From the NCBI GenBank assembly GCA_036345935.2, contig JADWOT020000008.1:11963733-12027732 (forward strand): DNA of 64,000 bases, in the 5' to 3' direction. The stretch is from Taenia hydatigena (taxonomy: Eukaryota > Platyhelminthes > Cestoda > Cyclophyllidea > Taeniidae). A program made the position numbers and the translations under genes. Every line of letters begins with the position of its first letter. Position 1 is the first letter of the stretch. The notes beneath the pieces are model-generated. The model searched no databases. It saw nothing but the letters and a program-made list of their open reading frames with translations, and had not been told where the DNA came from. Positions 1 through 13,600 of the stretch are shown piece by piece.

Positions 1-273
1 TCACATGATTCACATCAACTGTGATATAACTGCACGATGTGCATGGTACACAGTGCTCTGCTTCGCCTAAACACACTCCATTGTACCTGGATTTCTCAAG
101 GTTCCGTCAACACAGCAGTCACGATAATGGGGGATTTTGCATTTAACTAGGTGTTGTGCTCACGCCTCGCGATATGTTTTCCGCCAGTCAGTCGCCTACT
201 GCTCGAATCGTTCATGCTCTGTATAAAGTTACTCCTTCCTCACTGCTTTTGAAACGCTCCTCTCTTTTTGCAG
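1..273. other. intron of the GIGYF-type gene
   Basis: No open coding stretch is seen. The segment ends in a pyrimidine-rich acceptor (ctctttttgcag, AG at 272-273) that feeds the first visible exon in phase 0, so it is the 3' part of an intron whose upstream exon lies outside the window. Confidence 0.6.
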
Positions 274-569
274 ATGAGCAACACAGCTGCATTCAGTGAT
301 CCCAGTCTGGGTATTTCTTGGACAACGCCGCCCCCATCACAGTCCCAGGTGCTTCCTCAACAACTACAACAGCAGCAGCAGTTGCCAACTCGGCAATGCA
401 TGGACGGCGCGTTCTTGGCTTCTGCGTCGGCGATCTCCGATCCAGGGAGCAGTGGCTTCGTGAATGACGTCACTCGGGGGGATGACACAGTGAGGGCGCC
501 CTCTTCCAACGATAACACTCCTCTCCAATCTGTCTCCGGCCTTGATGCTGATAATCCCTCACCCAAAGC
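274..569 (+). CDS. GIGYF-type gene, exon 1 of 5 visible
   Basis: Phase-0 acceptor after tttttgcag; donor GC|GTGAGC leaves phase 2. It encodes a Ser/Gln-rich stretch with a poly-Gln run (QQLQQQQQ). Reading through the donor hits a stop at once (571-573), which supports splicing here. Confidence 0.7.
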
Positions 570-2522
570 GTGAGCATCCTGAGGATTTTAATTAGGAACT
601 GTTTAATATTATTCTGAAATTTTCCCAGGGACCTGTGTTTAGCGATCATTGGTAATCCACCACGCCGTGGCGGATCATTTGCTTTTCTTTTAGGTTCTGG
701 GTTATTAATTATTTGTTCCTTGAACTGTGCCATCTATGGGTCTGCTTTTTGAAGGGTTTTTTATGTGAACAAGAATATGAAACGGTTACATTTGTGATTG
801 GAGTGAGCATTAGCGAAGTTTGCATTATGATATATCATTACTGACTCGTAGCATTTTAAATTGGCTGGTGGTTTTTGACTCATTAATCGTGATGTTTTGC
901 CTTCGCTTTGTGCCTTGTTTAAACAGGATCCGGCACAAATCAGCTGGTGGAAGGAGTTTGGATAGTAGGGCCTCTAAATCCGAGGTCAAATCGAAGCAGA
1001 ACACAAATGCTGTCATTACCTCGAAAAAGCCCTCACAAAAACAAAAGAACTCCCCCACTGATAGCAAATCTGACGGTGCGGAAGGCAACAGTGGTAGCCA
1101 ACAGCCTCAACGCGCTGTCTCTCAGTCGGGATGCTCTAGCTGTTCGGCGTCGTCAGGGTCTGGTGGTGGCTGTGCTTTGTCTAACGAATCCCTTCAGTTC
1201 AACTTTAGCTCCGTAGGAGGTCGTAGATTGGCCTCAGCTCCGGAGCAACCACAACCGACGACTGGGAAACAGATAAAAAGTTGTTGGATAGAGAAGGCAG
1301 AGACACTGGTAAGAACTGCGGCCAAAGTCGAGGCAAACAAGTCAGTTAAACAGTCGACTTCATCTGCGATCTCACCCTTGAGTGGCATTGTTGGAAAGTC
1401 ACCAGTACCAAATAGTTCACCGGCGACTCCTCTTAAATGGGCTTCGCAGGTTTGATCAGTCGCTCCTTTTGATTCATTTCCTTGGTTTTTATTTGAGTAC
1501 AGGAATTCCTCCCCAACATAAAGAGGCAAGTTATCATCTTACCTTTTTGAAAATATAGATTCCGTCATCGGAGGGAAGCGGTAGTATGAAAAAGAAGGCA
1601 AAATCTCGCCAGCACCAGGAACCGCTACATCAGGTGGCGGTGCAAAACGGTGTCAAGAAGTCGGGAAACAACGGAACAGTGTCATCTAAAAAGTTAAAGG
1701 GCGGCGCAGGTGACAACTCGATACTGACAGATGAGCTCAACACTCTCATTCGTTGGGTTCAGTCGGCGCTAGCGGGCATTGAATTGAAGGAAAAGCTTGA
1801 CATCCCCACTCTCGTGGAACTCCTCACAACTATTGATGCACCTTACGAAGTAATCTGTAAATTATTTTAAGTTTGAGTTCTTATGAATCTAGCTTCATAT
1901 TTTCCTTGGTTATTTGATGGAGAATAAGATTGAAATCTGTCTAGTTGATGCCATCGGTGTAGAACTGTGCTATTTGCGGGAGCGTCATTAGTAACATTAT
2001 TTCGGTGGTATCGTAGGTGGAAAGCATGCTAGTCGCCTACCTTGGAAGCTCTCCTCGTTCGGAGCAGTTTGTACGGGAGTTTCTGGATCGTCGCCATACC
2101 TGTTGGCAGCTGCATCGAAAACGTGTGGAGGAAATGCAAAGTGATTCAAAGTTAAAAAAGAGCCAAAATGATCAGCAACCGTCATCGGCTCCTACTAATA
2201 ATGAGGGCAATTTACACTCGTCAAACGCCTATTCGGAAGCTAATGACTCGCATGCGGAGAATGTGGTATGTTACCTCGGTTTTGAAGGTTTGACTTTTTG
2301 TGTTGTTTTCTTGCGCAACTTAAGCTCCCGGATCACATCCTTCCTTTTAGCAATGGGAGTTGCTAGCTATTTAGTGGTAATATTTCAACCATTAACACCG
2401 ATTGGGCTTATTGTTTAATGCTGTGCTTTGATAGACTGTTATTCCATTTTTAGTGGCAGCAAATAAAGCCGAAAAATAGTTCCAGTCGCCGCGGTAAGAA
2501 AGGGGGAAAACATCGATCTTAG
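274..2522 (+). CDS. GIGYF-type (GYF-domain/PERQ) protein, C-terminal exons, 5' partial
   Basis: Five exons join without frame breaks: 274-569, 927-1449, 1559-1849, 2017-2265, 2454-2522 (phases 2,0,0,0), giving 475 residues and a TAG stop. The part that identifies it spans exons 3-4: LIRWVQSALAG...DIPTLVELLTTIDAPYE joined to VESMLVAYLGSSPRSEQFVREFLDRR. This matches the conserved C-terminal helical block of GIGYF1/2, in which a DVPTFV...PYEV stretch is followed by YLGD...FL+RR. The family acts in the cytoplasm with the cap-binding protein 4EHP to repress translation; its GYF and 4EHP-binding parts are N-terminal and would lie left of the window. The first two visible exons are Gln/Ser-rich and probably disordered. 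The last exon is a short basic tail (RRGKKGGKHRS). Ortholog assignment within the family is inferred from this one block. Confidence 0.8.
927..1449 (+). CDS. GIGYF-type gene, exon 2 visible
   Basis: The acceptor tttaaacag supplies the single base that completes the Ala codon left by the previous exon; the donor CAG|GTTTGA ends in phase 0. The product is Ser/Gly/Lys-rich and probably disordered, ending in PATPLKWASQ. A stop follows four bases past the donor. Confidence 0.75.
1559..1849 (+). CDS. GIGYF-type gene, exon 3 visible
   Basis: Phase 0-0 exon between aaatatag and GAA|GTAATC. It holds a Lys-rich start (MKKKAKSRQH) and the conserved LIRWVQSAL...IPTLVELLTTIDAPYE block used for the family call. 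Confidence 0.85.
2017..2265 (+). CDS. GIGYF-type gene, exon 4 visible
   Basis: Phase 0-0 exon between atcgtag and GTG|GTATGT. VESMLVAYLGSSPRSEQFVREFLDRR continues the conserved C-terminal domain; the rest (QSDSKLKKSQ, then Asn/Ser-rich) looks disordered. Confidence 0.85.
2454..2522 (+). CDS. GIGYF-type gene, last exon
   Basis: The acceptor ccatttttag is followed in phase by 22 codons beginning WQQIKPKNSS and a TAG stop at 2520-2522. The tail is strongly basic. It is too short for ORF callers and was found by phase continuity from exon 4. Confidence 0.75.
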   Translation, partial: WQQIKPKNSSSRRGKKGGKHRS

Positions 2523-3041
2523 AAGTTGAAGGAGAGATGAAGTTGGGGTTACTTTGTAATACCCCCTACCTCTCATATAAGTGTTTGTTTCCCTTCTGTC
2601 AATCTTCGATGCACAATTCCTCTCAATATTAGCTTCTATCAATACTCCGCCCTCTTGAATCACTATCTGTTCATTTTCCTCACCTAGCATGTTTTCTGTA
2701 CTCGCTGTTCTTGCTCTGATCTCGTGGTCACTGATTCGTCATCCCGCTCTCTTTATCCCCTTTCACTGCTGTTGTCGCTGATTTTGTCCCACTGTTGCAC
2801 CACTGCTCTTGAGATAGCTCACGCACACGCAGAGTGAGTGGAGGAGAGTGTGGAAGAAGGTGAGAGTGAGAGTAACGTGTCTCCTTTGCAATTTCTCCCC
2901 GACTGACACGTGTACAAACCGTCTAGTCCGGCCTTCTCACGTCCTACCGGTTGTCCTGCTCCCCCGTCCGTCTATTTGTCCACTCGCCCGCCCGAGAGAG
3001 AAAAGAGTTCGTCAATTGGCTAGGCGTCGAGTCGGGCTAAT

Positions 3042-3047
3042 AATAAA
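3042..3047 (+). terminator. candidate poly(A) signal of the GIGYF-type gene
   Basis: First canonical AATAAA after the stop, 520 bases downstream. It implies a 3' UTR of about 0.5 kb. Sequence match only; no transcript evidence. Confidence 0.4.
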
Positions 3048-4431
3048 TGATGTGCATGTGTACATATACTTTAAATGTTATTTCAATACAGCTTGAAATC
3101 TTTGCGCATTCTGCTCACTGAGGCGGCTTGTTGGGTGGAAGGGTGATTTGATTGAGCTGTGCCAAATGGCGACCTTTGTGGTCTGATGTGAGTGGTTAGG
3201 TTCCCTTGAGCCATTAAATGCTCAGCACATTGGTGGTGGGTGTTGGCGAACTTCTGGCGTGAGTTGTTATTCACAAATCCTCCGTTTTCAGTCGTTGCTG
3301 TCTTGCATTTTCAACGGTGGCTGCTTCTTGCGTTCAAGTAATATTTAATAGGCATCGCCGCGGAATGTGCATTGGAGTACTGAACGTGTGGGATTTTAGT
3401 GTAATTCACAAATCTCTTGTTGAATATCCAACACTATGGGCTGGGTCTTTTGTCTGAGGGTCAACGTTGGACGCACGAACTAAGATACTACGTTGATTAG
3501 CACAGGGTGGTTTTCGTTGCTTTACTGGCAGGCTTATTATGTGCGCTGCCTTGACTCCAAGTCCTATGGCCATTCAATCACCTCTTGTATTCAAGTAGGT
3601 GGGGTGGCATCCACGCTAGTCACAACCCTAACACTGGACAGGGCATGCGTACTGGTTGTTGGCGTGACTTATCGACTCTGTAGTTGGGGGATTAAGATCG
3701 GGACTGGTTTTGATGCGAAGTCCCTTTGCTACCATCACAGCGAGGCAATTCCTTAATTTCAGCATCGTACAATAGTTTGTGCTTAGGCATCCCAGCAGAT
3801 AATCTTTGCCCAGTATTCAGGGCAGGATCCGTTACTTCGCCACTAGAAAAAAATAGCGTTCCCCAAGATGGCCTGCACTTTTGCAGCAATCTTCCCATGG
3901 GAGTTGTCGTAAGTGAGCTAAAGGTGGTGTTTATGCACGAGGTTCTAGAAATCCACGGTTTCAGATTCACTTATCCGATCTGGTGTAATGCCCATCAGCA
4001 AGTCCTACATCTGTTTGAGTGCGTTGTGATAAAATTTAATGCTAAATATGAAAGACAATCTCTCGGTCACTTTGTGAGATTGAGACTACCTATGCCCGTT
4101 GATGTTGCGAGCTATGAAGGCGTGTGTTTTGGCCTTTATCACTAATGGACAGGAAATGCAGTGAATATGCACTGCCACAGCGCGGATGACTTGATGTGTA
4201 AGCTTAGTTTCGTTTGGCGTCGACTTATTGACTGGATGTGCTATGCCTGTGAGGCTGAAGTAATGTCGTTGATGCAACTGGCCTTCCTACGTAGATGAAT
4301 ATTTTGCTATCAGACATCGAATTGCCCACCTCACAAACGTCCTTGAGTGGGGTATCGACTTTTTCAAACCAATCGCCCAATACCCGATAATCGATTGCTC
4401 CACTCTAGCCTCAACACGCGGGCGGCTAGCA
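3048..4431. other. intergenic, no gene supported
   Basis: Between the GIGYF-type gene and the signal-peptide exon. Several weak ORFs overlap on both strands around 3490-4280 (the longest is 139 codons), without a recognisable domain or splice-site support. The base composition is higher in GC than nearby introns, so an old repeat is possible, but I cannot name one. Confidence 0.4.
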
Positions 4432-4663
4432 ATGCTGGCTTCCCTTGCACTCCTGCTCATCCCTACGGCTAGAGTGCTCGCCTCCTCCGTCGACGAGTGG
4501 ATCTCTGAGATGTTCATTGCTCAGCGTAGCATCGCAGGCATCTTCGAGAGCTCCCCAGTTGGTCTGCGCTATAGTCGCGGTTTCCCTCGTGGTGTTTGGG
4601 GCACCAACTTGGCTCCAGATCTGGGCGCCTATGACGAAGGCAGAAAGAAATTTTTGGTCAATG
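4432..4663 (+). CDS. EGF/TSP1 gene, exon 1 (signal peptide)
   Basis: The ATG at 4432 opens a textbook signal peptide with likely cleavage after ARVLA or ARVLAS, then SVDEWISEMFIAQRS and a Gly/Arg-rich segment. It ends at a strong donor, AATG|GTGAGT, in phase 1. The +1 frame also has a short ORF, but without a hydrophobic leader. Confidence 0.6.
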
Positions 4664-7600
4664 GTGAGTTCCAAAAAACCCCACAATCATCGGCTTTAAA
4701 ATGCTATTTGCACTGCAACAATAGCGAGAGCGCATAAATGGCGGCTAGCGCGTGAATGCATTCAATTCACTATCAATTCAAATTTTGCTGTGAAATAGAC
4801 TAGACTCCTTACCAATGTCGCAAATGGATAAAAGAAGCCTATTACTTGTTCATTTGGCAAATTTTAAGGATATCATAATAAAATTCAATGTAATGTTCCA
4901 GTTTTGTTTCCCTTTAAAAGCTTTACTAGCCCGTGTTTTCTGCAGCCATATTAGGAGCAATTTCATATTCGCCTGCCTACTATGCAAATGCCCATTCTGA
5001 TTTTGGGGGAATTTTTGTTTTTATACTGGCCTGGGATTTGAATCGTTGAATTTTAGCTCCCCTTTTGAAGACACAACTTACTTCCAGCTTGCATACAGTT
5101 TTGGCCTCTTGACGTTAGCCTGGGAACTGGAGCAGACTATTAAGCATTGCTTAAGATCTCCCCCAGATCTTATTAAAATACGCCAAACTCAAGAGGACAA
5201 CATTTCGCATATACCTGGTTTCAACAAATATTCGTGTTATATTCTTTGATCAAGTTTGTGTTGTATTAGCTTGACTGTTACTTTTACCATGAGCCTTGGT
5301 TACTTCAAGCCTATTGCAAATCACATTTCCTACCTCGGTACTGGCGCTGTTGGGGAATCCGTTAGGCCTTATGATTGCAAAATTTAGCAAAATGTCGATA
5401 GCCGACAGCATTATATAAGGAAGCCGGAATATGAGCACGGTTATCTCATTCCAAATACTTTTAAATAATTAAAAAGATATGACTGAAAATGCGTGCCGGT
5501 TGAATATGTTTGCGCCGCCAATATATAGCTCGAAGTTTGTAAAACCAATTCCACCATTTTTCCTGATAGTCTAATCTTCGTTAACGTAGGAAAAAAACAC
5601 TCAACGGCACTGAACACAGGTAAAATGAAGTTATTTATGCATAGCACTCAGTGTGAAGCATCAGCGCTTGACACATTGCGTGTATATCATGCAATTGTGT
5701 TAGTCTTACAGTCAATGAATCCCCATTGGAGAGGAGTGAAAACACAGAGGGGGTTGAGTTCTCTCTGGCGTCTCCTCAGAGGGAAGCCGACAATCATAGC
5801 CGAGATGCCTTGGCGGTCTGAAATGGCACAAGTTTCCCACCCTTTTTTTAATTAAAGGCTGCATAGGTGAGATAGTGTGGAGCCGGCAATAAACGCGTTA
5901 GATGTGTCTCGTCGCAGCCAGGTTCACCCAAAGGTGCTCTAGTGTGTGTGAGTCGGCATATAACTCGCCATGGCAGAAGTTGAAGATGCAGCATGACAAA
6001 TATGGTTCGGTTATGGCCTCTTCCACTCCTTAATTAGCCATTCACTACGCGAACAGTCGAAACAATGTGCGAATATCAGTAAGGAGCGGATTTCCCCAGA
6101 TTTTTCTGCCAAGCTTTTTTTGGCAAAAGTAAAACAACAAAAGCTGGATATTCCTTGATCAGAAGTCAGTTCTTCTGCTTCTGTTGCCACACTCTTACTA
6201 CTTTGGTCAACTTGTGCTCCGTGAATGGAGTACGTGAATTTCCACTACAGTTAAGGTTCACTTAAAAGTGGTTAAATGATCCTACCTGTTCATATGAACG
6301 GAAAGAATCGGCTCGGATGCTGATATTTACTGCAGCATGTTAAAGCACCATATTTTAATGAATTTATTCCTTTATTCTTGCCGGAAAACAATGTTCCATT
6401 CAAGCATGCTTCAATCTTGTCTTTTGGTTGTTTAAGAGTTTCATACGCGCACTTGGATGTCTTTCGCATTCCTTAATCGAAAAATAAAAATTAGCTTATG
6501 CGAAGCATTCTACAAGCATAGATAGGTAGATTAAATTATCCAGTCCTTTGTCTGTCCAAATTGGTGCGAGTATCAGAACCTAAGTACTGGGAAGCCGGGG
6601 CTCACTTTCAACGTGACAACTTGCTCTGCGTGCATGGGACCTTTTACAGGTGCGTTACTTTGAATGAAATTGGAAGCATCCTGAAACTGATCTTAAATTA
6701 ACCCCTAAAATAAATCGCTTCACCCTGTATCCACTTATCCATTTATTGCCTCTATTAGTGTATTTAACAGTAACTAATCAATGAGTTTGGGGTTTCACCA
6801 TAGTAACCCCATTGTTTGCAACAAATTCCATAATGAACCTTGTAATTACTGAATTAACCGTTTATCTAGCAGTTTTCAATTAGATAGTAACAAGATTGTC
6901 CTGGGCTGTGGGCTCCAGAGAATTCTTTCACCACAATATAAATACCAGGTATCGCCCAACTGCCTTAGCCATAATGATCATGCTGTAATATCCACTGATG
7001 CGTGATTGCATATGCCGAACCTTTGAACTTCATATGTCATAAGCAGATTTCTTCGTTCATCTATGAGTTTGTGTGAAGGTATGGGAGGCTTTGCTTCAAT
7101 CCATTGTGATGAATGGCATTCAGTAGATCCGCCTCACTGACATTTCTTGCTCAACTGGCTATACCTTCAGCGCACTGCTGTTATTTTTTCAGAGGTGTCA
7201 CCAATTATGTCTACATATACTGCTTCTTTGAGTTCGTGAGACTAGAAATAAAGTAAAAATGGATTAAGTGGAATTATATTTTATGCCACATTTTAGCTTT
7301 TCCCACTCAGTTAAACTAGTGAAATGCTGTCACTGCCCTACGGAAAACGCTTACAATGTGGCTCACTGAATTTTGTTTTATTTAACTTCTCCTTGAGTTT
7401 CAATTGCATTTCCAGGTGCTTTTATACCACAATCGCCTAATTATAGCTTATCCAATTGGAAGGCTTGGTTAGCATTGCAACACTGATGTTTCGGGCTTCC
7501 CAGTAGTAGCCGCAGGGATTGTTAAGATTGCCTATTTATCCAAGTTTCTGCGATCTTGGACTGTAAAATCTTCACTTTGCCCAGAATGATTTTGCGATTG

Positions 7601-10600
7601 TAAGAGTTCACTAATGGTCTCACACATCACTGCCTCCCCACGTTTGCCACTCGGTACATTCAAAGAAAAGTTTTGTAACATTATTTTGTATGAACCAATC
7701 TCACAGGAAAGTTCTTTTGTCCACGAGTAAATTTGTCACTTATTCCTGCGATCTATTTTAAGCAGTTATAACGATTTATTGTTTACCACTAAGATTTTTA
7801 TGGACCACCAAGCTTAGTCGTAATCATGCGGATTAAGCACGCGCTTTCGACACCAGTACATATTATAAGCTTTAAAATGCAACTAAGATTGAGCGATTTT
7901 TACTCGAAAAGAACGTTATTTGCTTACTTAATTAATTTTACAGCCTCTTTAGTCTCCCATGTTCTAACCTTTATAGTGATAGCATGAAAACCTTAGCCAA
8001 TAACAATAGCTCCTTAGCTCTCCCTCACATTTATGATAAAACTCCTTCTAGACTCGTGAGACCCACTTGTCTGATCAAACGCTGTAAAGTGGCATTCTAG
8101 GATATATTAAATTGCGATGCTTTAAATGAAGCCTACAGTTTTACTTAAGCTGTAGATCTTTAATGCTTCCTAAACTTTATATGCAATCACACTGTCGATC
8201 AAATAATTGATGTTTTATGATGAAAGGCATTACAGGTTGCCATTGAATCCTTGCGCTCATTAATGGTCGCAATCGAATTAGGTAAAAAGTGGGTGACCAT
8301 GGGTAAACTCCAACTACGACTTATAGGATTCTTCTGGAACATGGCGAAGGAGTGGTTAGTATCAGACGCAAACTGGCACGATCCGCAGACGGCTTTTGAC
8401 ACCTTCCGCAAACGCGTCTTTGATTACATGTGTGAAGGCGGCACGTGGGCCTGTTGCACTGCAGGTGTGCGCGATGTCAGTTGTCGTGACCCGCCCAAGC
8501 CCATGCAGGATGTCATCTTCATCCTCATGGACCCCACTGAGAACATGCCCGTCATTTTCCTCTTCTGGTGGTGCGTGAATGTACGTCTCCATCGTGTCTG
8601 TTCTCTTCCCTTTCCGTCTCCCACGTCCCACCTTCGTCGTTAGAGCGCACAGATTTGCTGAGGATTTTTTGGTTGAATGATAAGCGAAACGACTAAGCTA
8701 TAAAAAGTTAAACTTCTGTCTTCTTTTTACGAAATAGTTATTAAACTTTTGCATCCCAAATCCTCAAGAACAGAAACGTCGAATCGTCCATGGGCGAAAC
8801 AGTAGTTTTAAACTCAATTTTCAGTTTTCTGGATAAATATGGCCCGAGCACTGGAGAGTCAAGGCAACCCAATGCAATTGTTCGGATAAACATAAAACTT
8901 TGGTAGTTCTTAATGGGATTCTGTCAAACTTCCCTGATTTTGAGTTAAATACTTTAGAAATGATGATTTTATTTATCCCTAATAGCAGTAATTTCAAGTA
9001 GTTAAATCTTTAGGTTAACTAGTTCTCATTTCCCTCTCAACTTGGTGAATACCCAATATTGCTATTCCAAGGAGTCAAATTGAATCAATCTGTGTAAAAA
9101 ATGATTTGTAGAAGTTGAAAATCCGCTTTACACGATTGTGAGCAAGGATTTTAATTCTTAATCTTAGTTACATTGGGCCATTCTCAAGAAAATTGCGATG
9201 CTATTTCAGAGTTTTCACGTTGCACTGTTACCCACACAACCTACCCGATTTGTCACTGCTACCTCTCCCACCTCCGCTCCTCCTCATTAGCACTTGCTAT
9301 ACCACAAGTTGCCACCAAGAGCTCTGCACTTGGTGATCAGGTGGGTCACGATGGTGAGAAAGTTAGAGCTTATTCTTAACTGACCCACTTTAATGCAGAG
9401 TTTCATCTACATCATGCTCATTTGGCTCTACTTCTTTTGGTTAATGTTAAAGCTGTTTACGATTTAAGCAAAAAATTGCTGATGGAGGCGCTGAAACAGC
9501 TGCATGTATTTACCACCTTTAGTGGTTTTCTTTCAACGGGCCTCAAAGTTCAATTCTCGAGCCGGATTTAATGAACCACTAGCAATCACACAAGCTGTTG
9601 GGCTTCGTTTCGGGTATAATATGCACGTTGCTTTGATCGACCCTTATTTTTCTTAAAAGTCAAAGCGTTTCTATTTGATTGGCTCTGACACTTGGACTTT
9701 ATATGCAGAATGGTAAATTTGCATTAATGGGACAACGTAAAACAGCACCGTCTGTGGCTATAGTTTTGCTGGATATTTTTAGGTATTTACTGCTAGATAT
9801 TTAGGACATTATCCAACTGGTTAAGGCAAGTAACATTTGTTTGCAACCGGTAATTGGACAGCGTCCTTTCAAATAGAATAACAAGCTATAGGTGTGGCGT
9901 CTCGAGACTCCCTCGAAGGCAAAGGAAGGCATAATACTAGGGCAGAATACATACTTATATATATTTAGCAAACAGAGGGAACGGGACTGCTGGCATGGCT
10001 TAGAGGCCAGCCCACTCGACTAGGGCAATACAGCCATCCAAGTGACTGTAACTGAAACCGGCGGTCAAATGAACAAAGTATTGCAGTAGGCTTCAAAGTG
10101 TGCTCATTTGCACCATTCCAGTAAATAAAATTCACTGACAATTCATTGGCGTTTCACCGAATCACAGTAGACTAAGTTAATGGATGCTTTTTTGGATCTT
10201 TCATTCCTGGTGATGCGTGCATGTACGTTTACACTACTTAACCTCACCAATGAATTTCCAACACCGTGACCAGAAGAGTGAAAATACGAAGGAAAGTTGG
10301 ACTTTAAAAGAGCACTTGAACTAATCCTTCATTGAAGTTTATTCCACCAAGCACTAAGTTCTGCAATTATTGACTCAACGAATGCCTTAATTTCTAAATT
10401 AAAAAATGAAACTGACGAAATGGATTGAGAGTGCTAACATGGAGGGAAATGGGACTCTTATAGCCCCTCACTTGTCTATGTAGTTCAGAAAAAATGTATG
10501 TCAATTAATTGAAAAGCATTCATTAATGCATTGGACGGAGACAACATATTTGCAAAGTTGGAAACCTTATAAAAACTTATAGGAGACACCCCGACGGCAG

Positions 10601-13600
10601 CAAACAGAAACGCTTCACTAAGCAGGCCTCTATGCATCAATGAATGTGTAAGGCGTTGCCCAAATGACCATAGAAAATGTTGCTGTGACTACATTATTAG
10701 AGGTACTATGGGTTTTTTATTTAGATACCTCAAAGGTTTCGAAGCCCTATAGACAGTTACGATGTGGCCATCATTGGCGTCTCTTTTGCTTGAATAGGAC
10801 TGAATTGAATTATTTTAGGTGATCGGTCTGTTCTCTCCCAAACGTGTGAAATCTTGCGTTTGCAATGCTTTCCTTTATTTGGCATTATTTCACGGAACTA
10901 TAGCTTAATTGACCATAAATTATAGTTGATACCTGGGTTTTTTTTAGAATAATGATTCGCTGAAAAAAGTTGTCATTGGGTGGAAGTCGATGTTGTTTGG
11001 GCTCTGTACGAGAAGGTCCTCACTGACATGTTTATTTAGCAGTTGTCTAGCGTCCAGGTTCGGTAAGGAAGTTGGGAATGTTCAACATCGATAAGCGTTG
11101 TTGACAAGCAATTTGCACTATATTCTACATTTGGAAGGAATAGATATGAGATTTGGATTTGCTAATTTGACCTCATTAATTTTGCTAAACAGGATGCCGA
11201 AAGGCCTCGTAACTCGATGTGACGATGAGAGTCAGTGATAAATTCGCTACTGATTATTTATTAACAGGGGGCAAGTGGAATTACGTCCATGCAATGGCAA
11301 TGAAATCTTGCTATTGTTTTCATTAACTGGAGCGTTAATTGAGCTAATGTGGACAACAACAGATAATTTTTAGACTAGACGTCCAGGCTGAAGGGCTGCC
11401 CGCGAAATTAAATAGTTTAATGCGTAAACTGATCAAACTCTCCGGTCTAGTGACTTGAAGAATGCAGTTAGCTGTATTTTTTAGTAAAATCAAAGTCAAG
11501 GAAAAGACAGCTGTGGAATCTTTCACCTTAGCAAACTGCTCCACGCGATTTTCGCCAGTTTAGCTTTGATACATTCAATTTATTTAAAGGTCCACGCTGA
11601 ATAGCTGTAACCGGCAAATAAACTTACGAAACTAATCAACCTCTCTAGATTCGGTATTGACTTGGAAGATGTTTAACGAAACAAGGTGATGTACGAGTAG
11701 TCTTTGGAAAATTGCATATTCACCACTCGAAAAGTCTCTTATAACACAAAGTATCTGGATATTCCCGCACCACCATTCCTAGTGTGCACTATTAAGGTGT
11801 GAGTTGATGGTAAGGTTTGACGTAATTGCTAAACCACAACCAGGCAAGGAAGGTAAAAATTGCGTGGATCCTGGTTCACAAATCAAATGAGGGCTAGCGG
11901 AAAAAAATTCCCCAGAAGCTGATTTAACTCATTCAAGGTATTCGTTTGAGGTAAAGTAAACTAGTTTAACAATTACTCGGCGAAACAGTGCAAAATTCTG
12001 ATTATTTTTAATGATCGATTGAGGAAAGCCGGCAATGGCCATGCAATGGGCTCGCATGATAAGGTGATTATTAGACCAGACACAGGAACGCCACGTCGCA
12101 CTCACACATTGGAAGTTATCGAAGACAGGGACTGATCATTAAAGAACACCACATTATTGAGGCCATTCAGACAAACATCTTTTAGTCGCACAATTTGCAA
12201 ACGTAACATGTAGCATTTCTACAAAATGGGTCCATTGCATGAATGTTCTGGTTATTTACCAATATCAACTTCTGTGCAAGCAATAATTTCAAAATCTGCT
12301 TTATCCACCTTAAGTCATGGGTGACCTTTCGCCGGATGGACTCCAACAGGAACGCCTACATTGCATTCCAGTTGAAGAGGAGTCTCCTCCAATTCTGTCC
12401 TTCTCCATGTCTCGCTAAGCCCTGCCGGTGGATTGCCGGTGTAGACATGCCCAACATTTGCAAAGTGGTTGGGCCTTTTGAGGTCAGAGCATTGCAATGC
12501 TGACAGTCGAGGTAGACATGTCAGTTGTGTTGCCGCGGACTAAGATTTACGCTTTATACCCTATTGTCTACAAATTTCCCTTAACACTTGCCTTCGTTTT
12601 CGACACACAGCCACGTTAGCAGATCAGTCACTAATTGTAAATAAATTAAAGCTATTTCCCAACAATGCGATATTCAACTTAAAAGAAAGTGAAAACAAGT
12701 AGGTCTTCACTTTTGGCGTCTAAAAATAAAGGAACGCGAAAAGTGAGTGTGTGCCTTAGAAACCAGTGTTTTTACATGACTGAATAAGGAAAGCAAAAAA
12801 TGAGAAGTAAATGCTGGAATTACATTACCACAGGACGATTATGAGTGCATCTGCCGCAAAGACTTTGTGTGGGACCAGGAAACAAGGACATGCAAAGTAA
12901 TCAATCCCTGTTTTGTCCGCACATACACCCCCTGTTCCGCAGTGGGCACACTCGCATGTGTGGCGCTGGATATGCAACATCCAAAATGCATCTGCAAAGC
13001 GGAATATATGGGGAAAGACTGCGCCCAGCTGAGAAATGCCTGCTTGGAGCGGTTCAACAAGGTAATTCACTACCTACACGTGACAATTTATAGTTTCTAC
13101 TTAATGCTCATAGGTAGAGTGTATGTTTTAGACGGAACCAAATGGAAACACAAATTGTGGTGTTGCACAGGGGAACATATGCAATCCCGTGTTGGGCACG
13201 GATTTCTACAAATGCATTTGTGTCACAGGGTGGGTGCCCTCTCCTCAACTTCCATATGATAATTGCGCCCTTTTGAATGATCCTTGTGGAACTGGAACAA
13301 TGGAGGAAGAGGAAGCAGGAACGAAGAATGGAACAAGGGTGACTACCCCTAAAGTACTTGTAAGCATCAGCTGTCAGCACGGAGGCTATTGTATTAGTTC
13401 GGCTGACTTTAGCAGAGCGGCTTGTCTTTGTCCAACTACCTTGTGGGGTGATCAAATGTATACGGGTAAGTGAAATCGCTCGGAGCTATTGCAAGTAACT
13501 TATGCTTATGGGCACATAGAAAGCATTCCAAATGTGCATACTATATGGGCAATCATTTTGGTCCAGCATGACTCTCGTTCGTTCATAGATCTTTGCGTTC

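Noticed and set aside
3726..4145. 139-codon plus-strand ORF, with an overlapping minus-strand ORF
   Set aside because: No domain, no coherent composition and no splice context; both strands are equally open.
4445..4699. ORF in the +1 frame over the signal-peptide exon
   Set aside because: It overlaps the better-supported frame, which has a signal peptide and a phase-compatible donor.
9173..9379. ORF with several Cys and His that could be an EGF exon between exons 2 and 3
   Set aside because: Its phase does not fit, and exons 2 and 3 already join into one EGF unit (CVN|DDYECIC).
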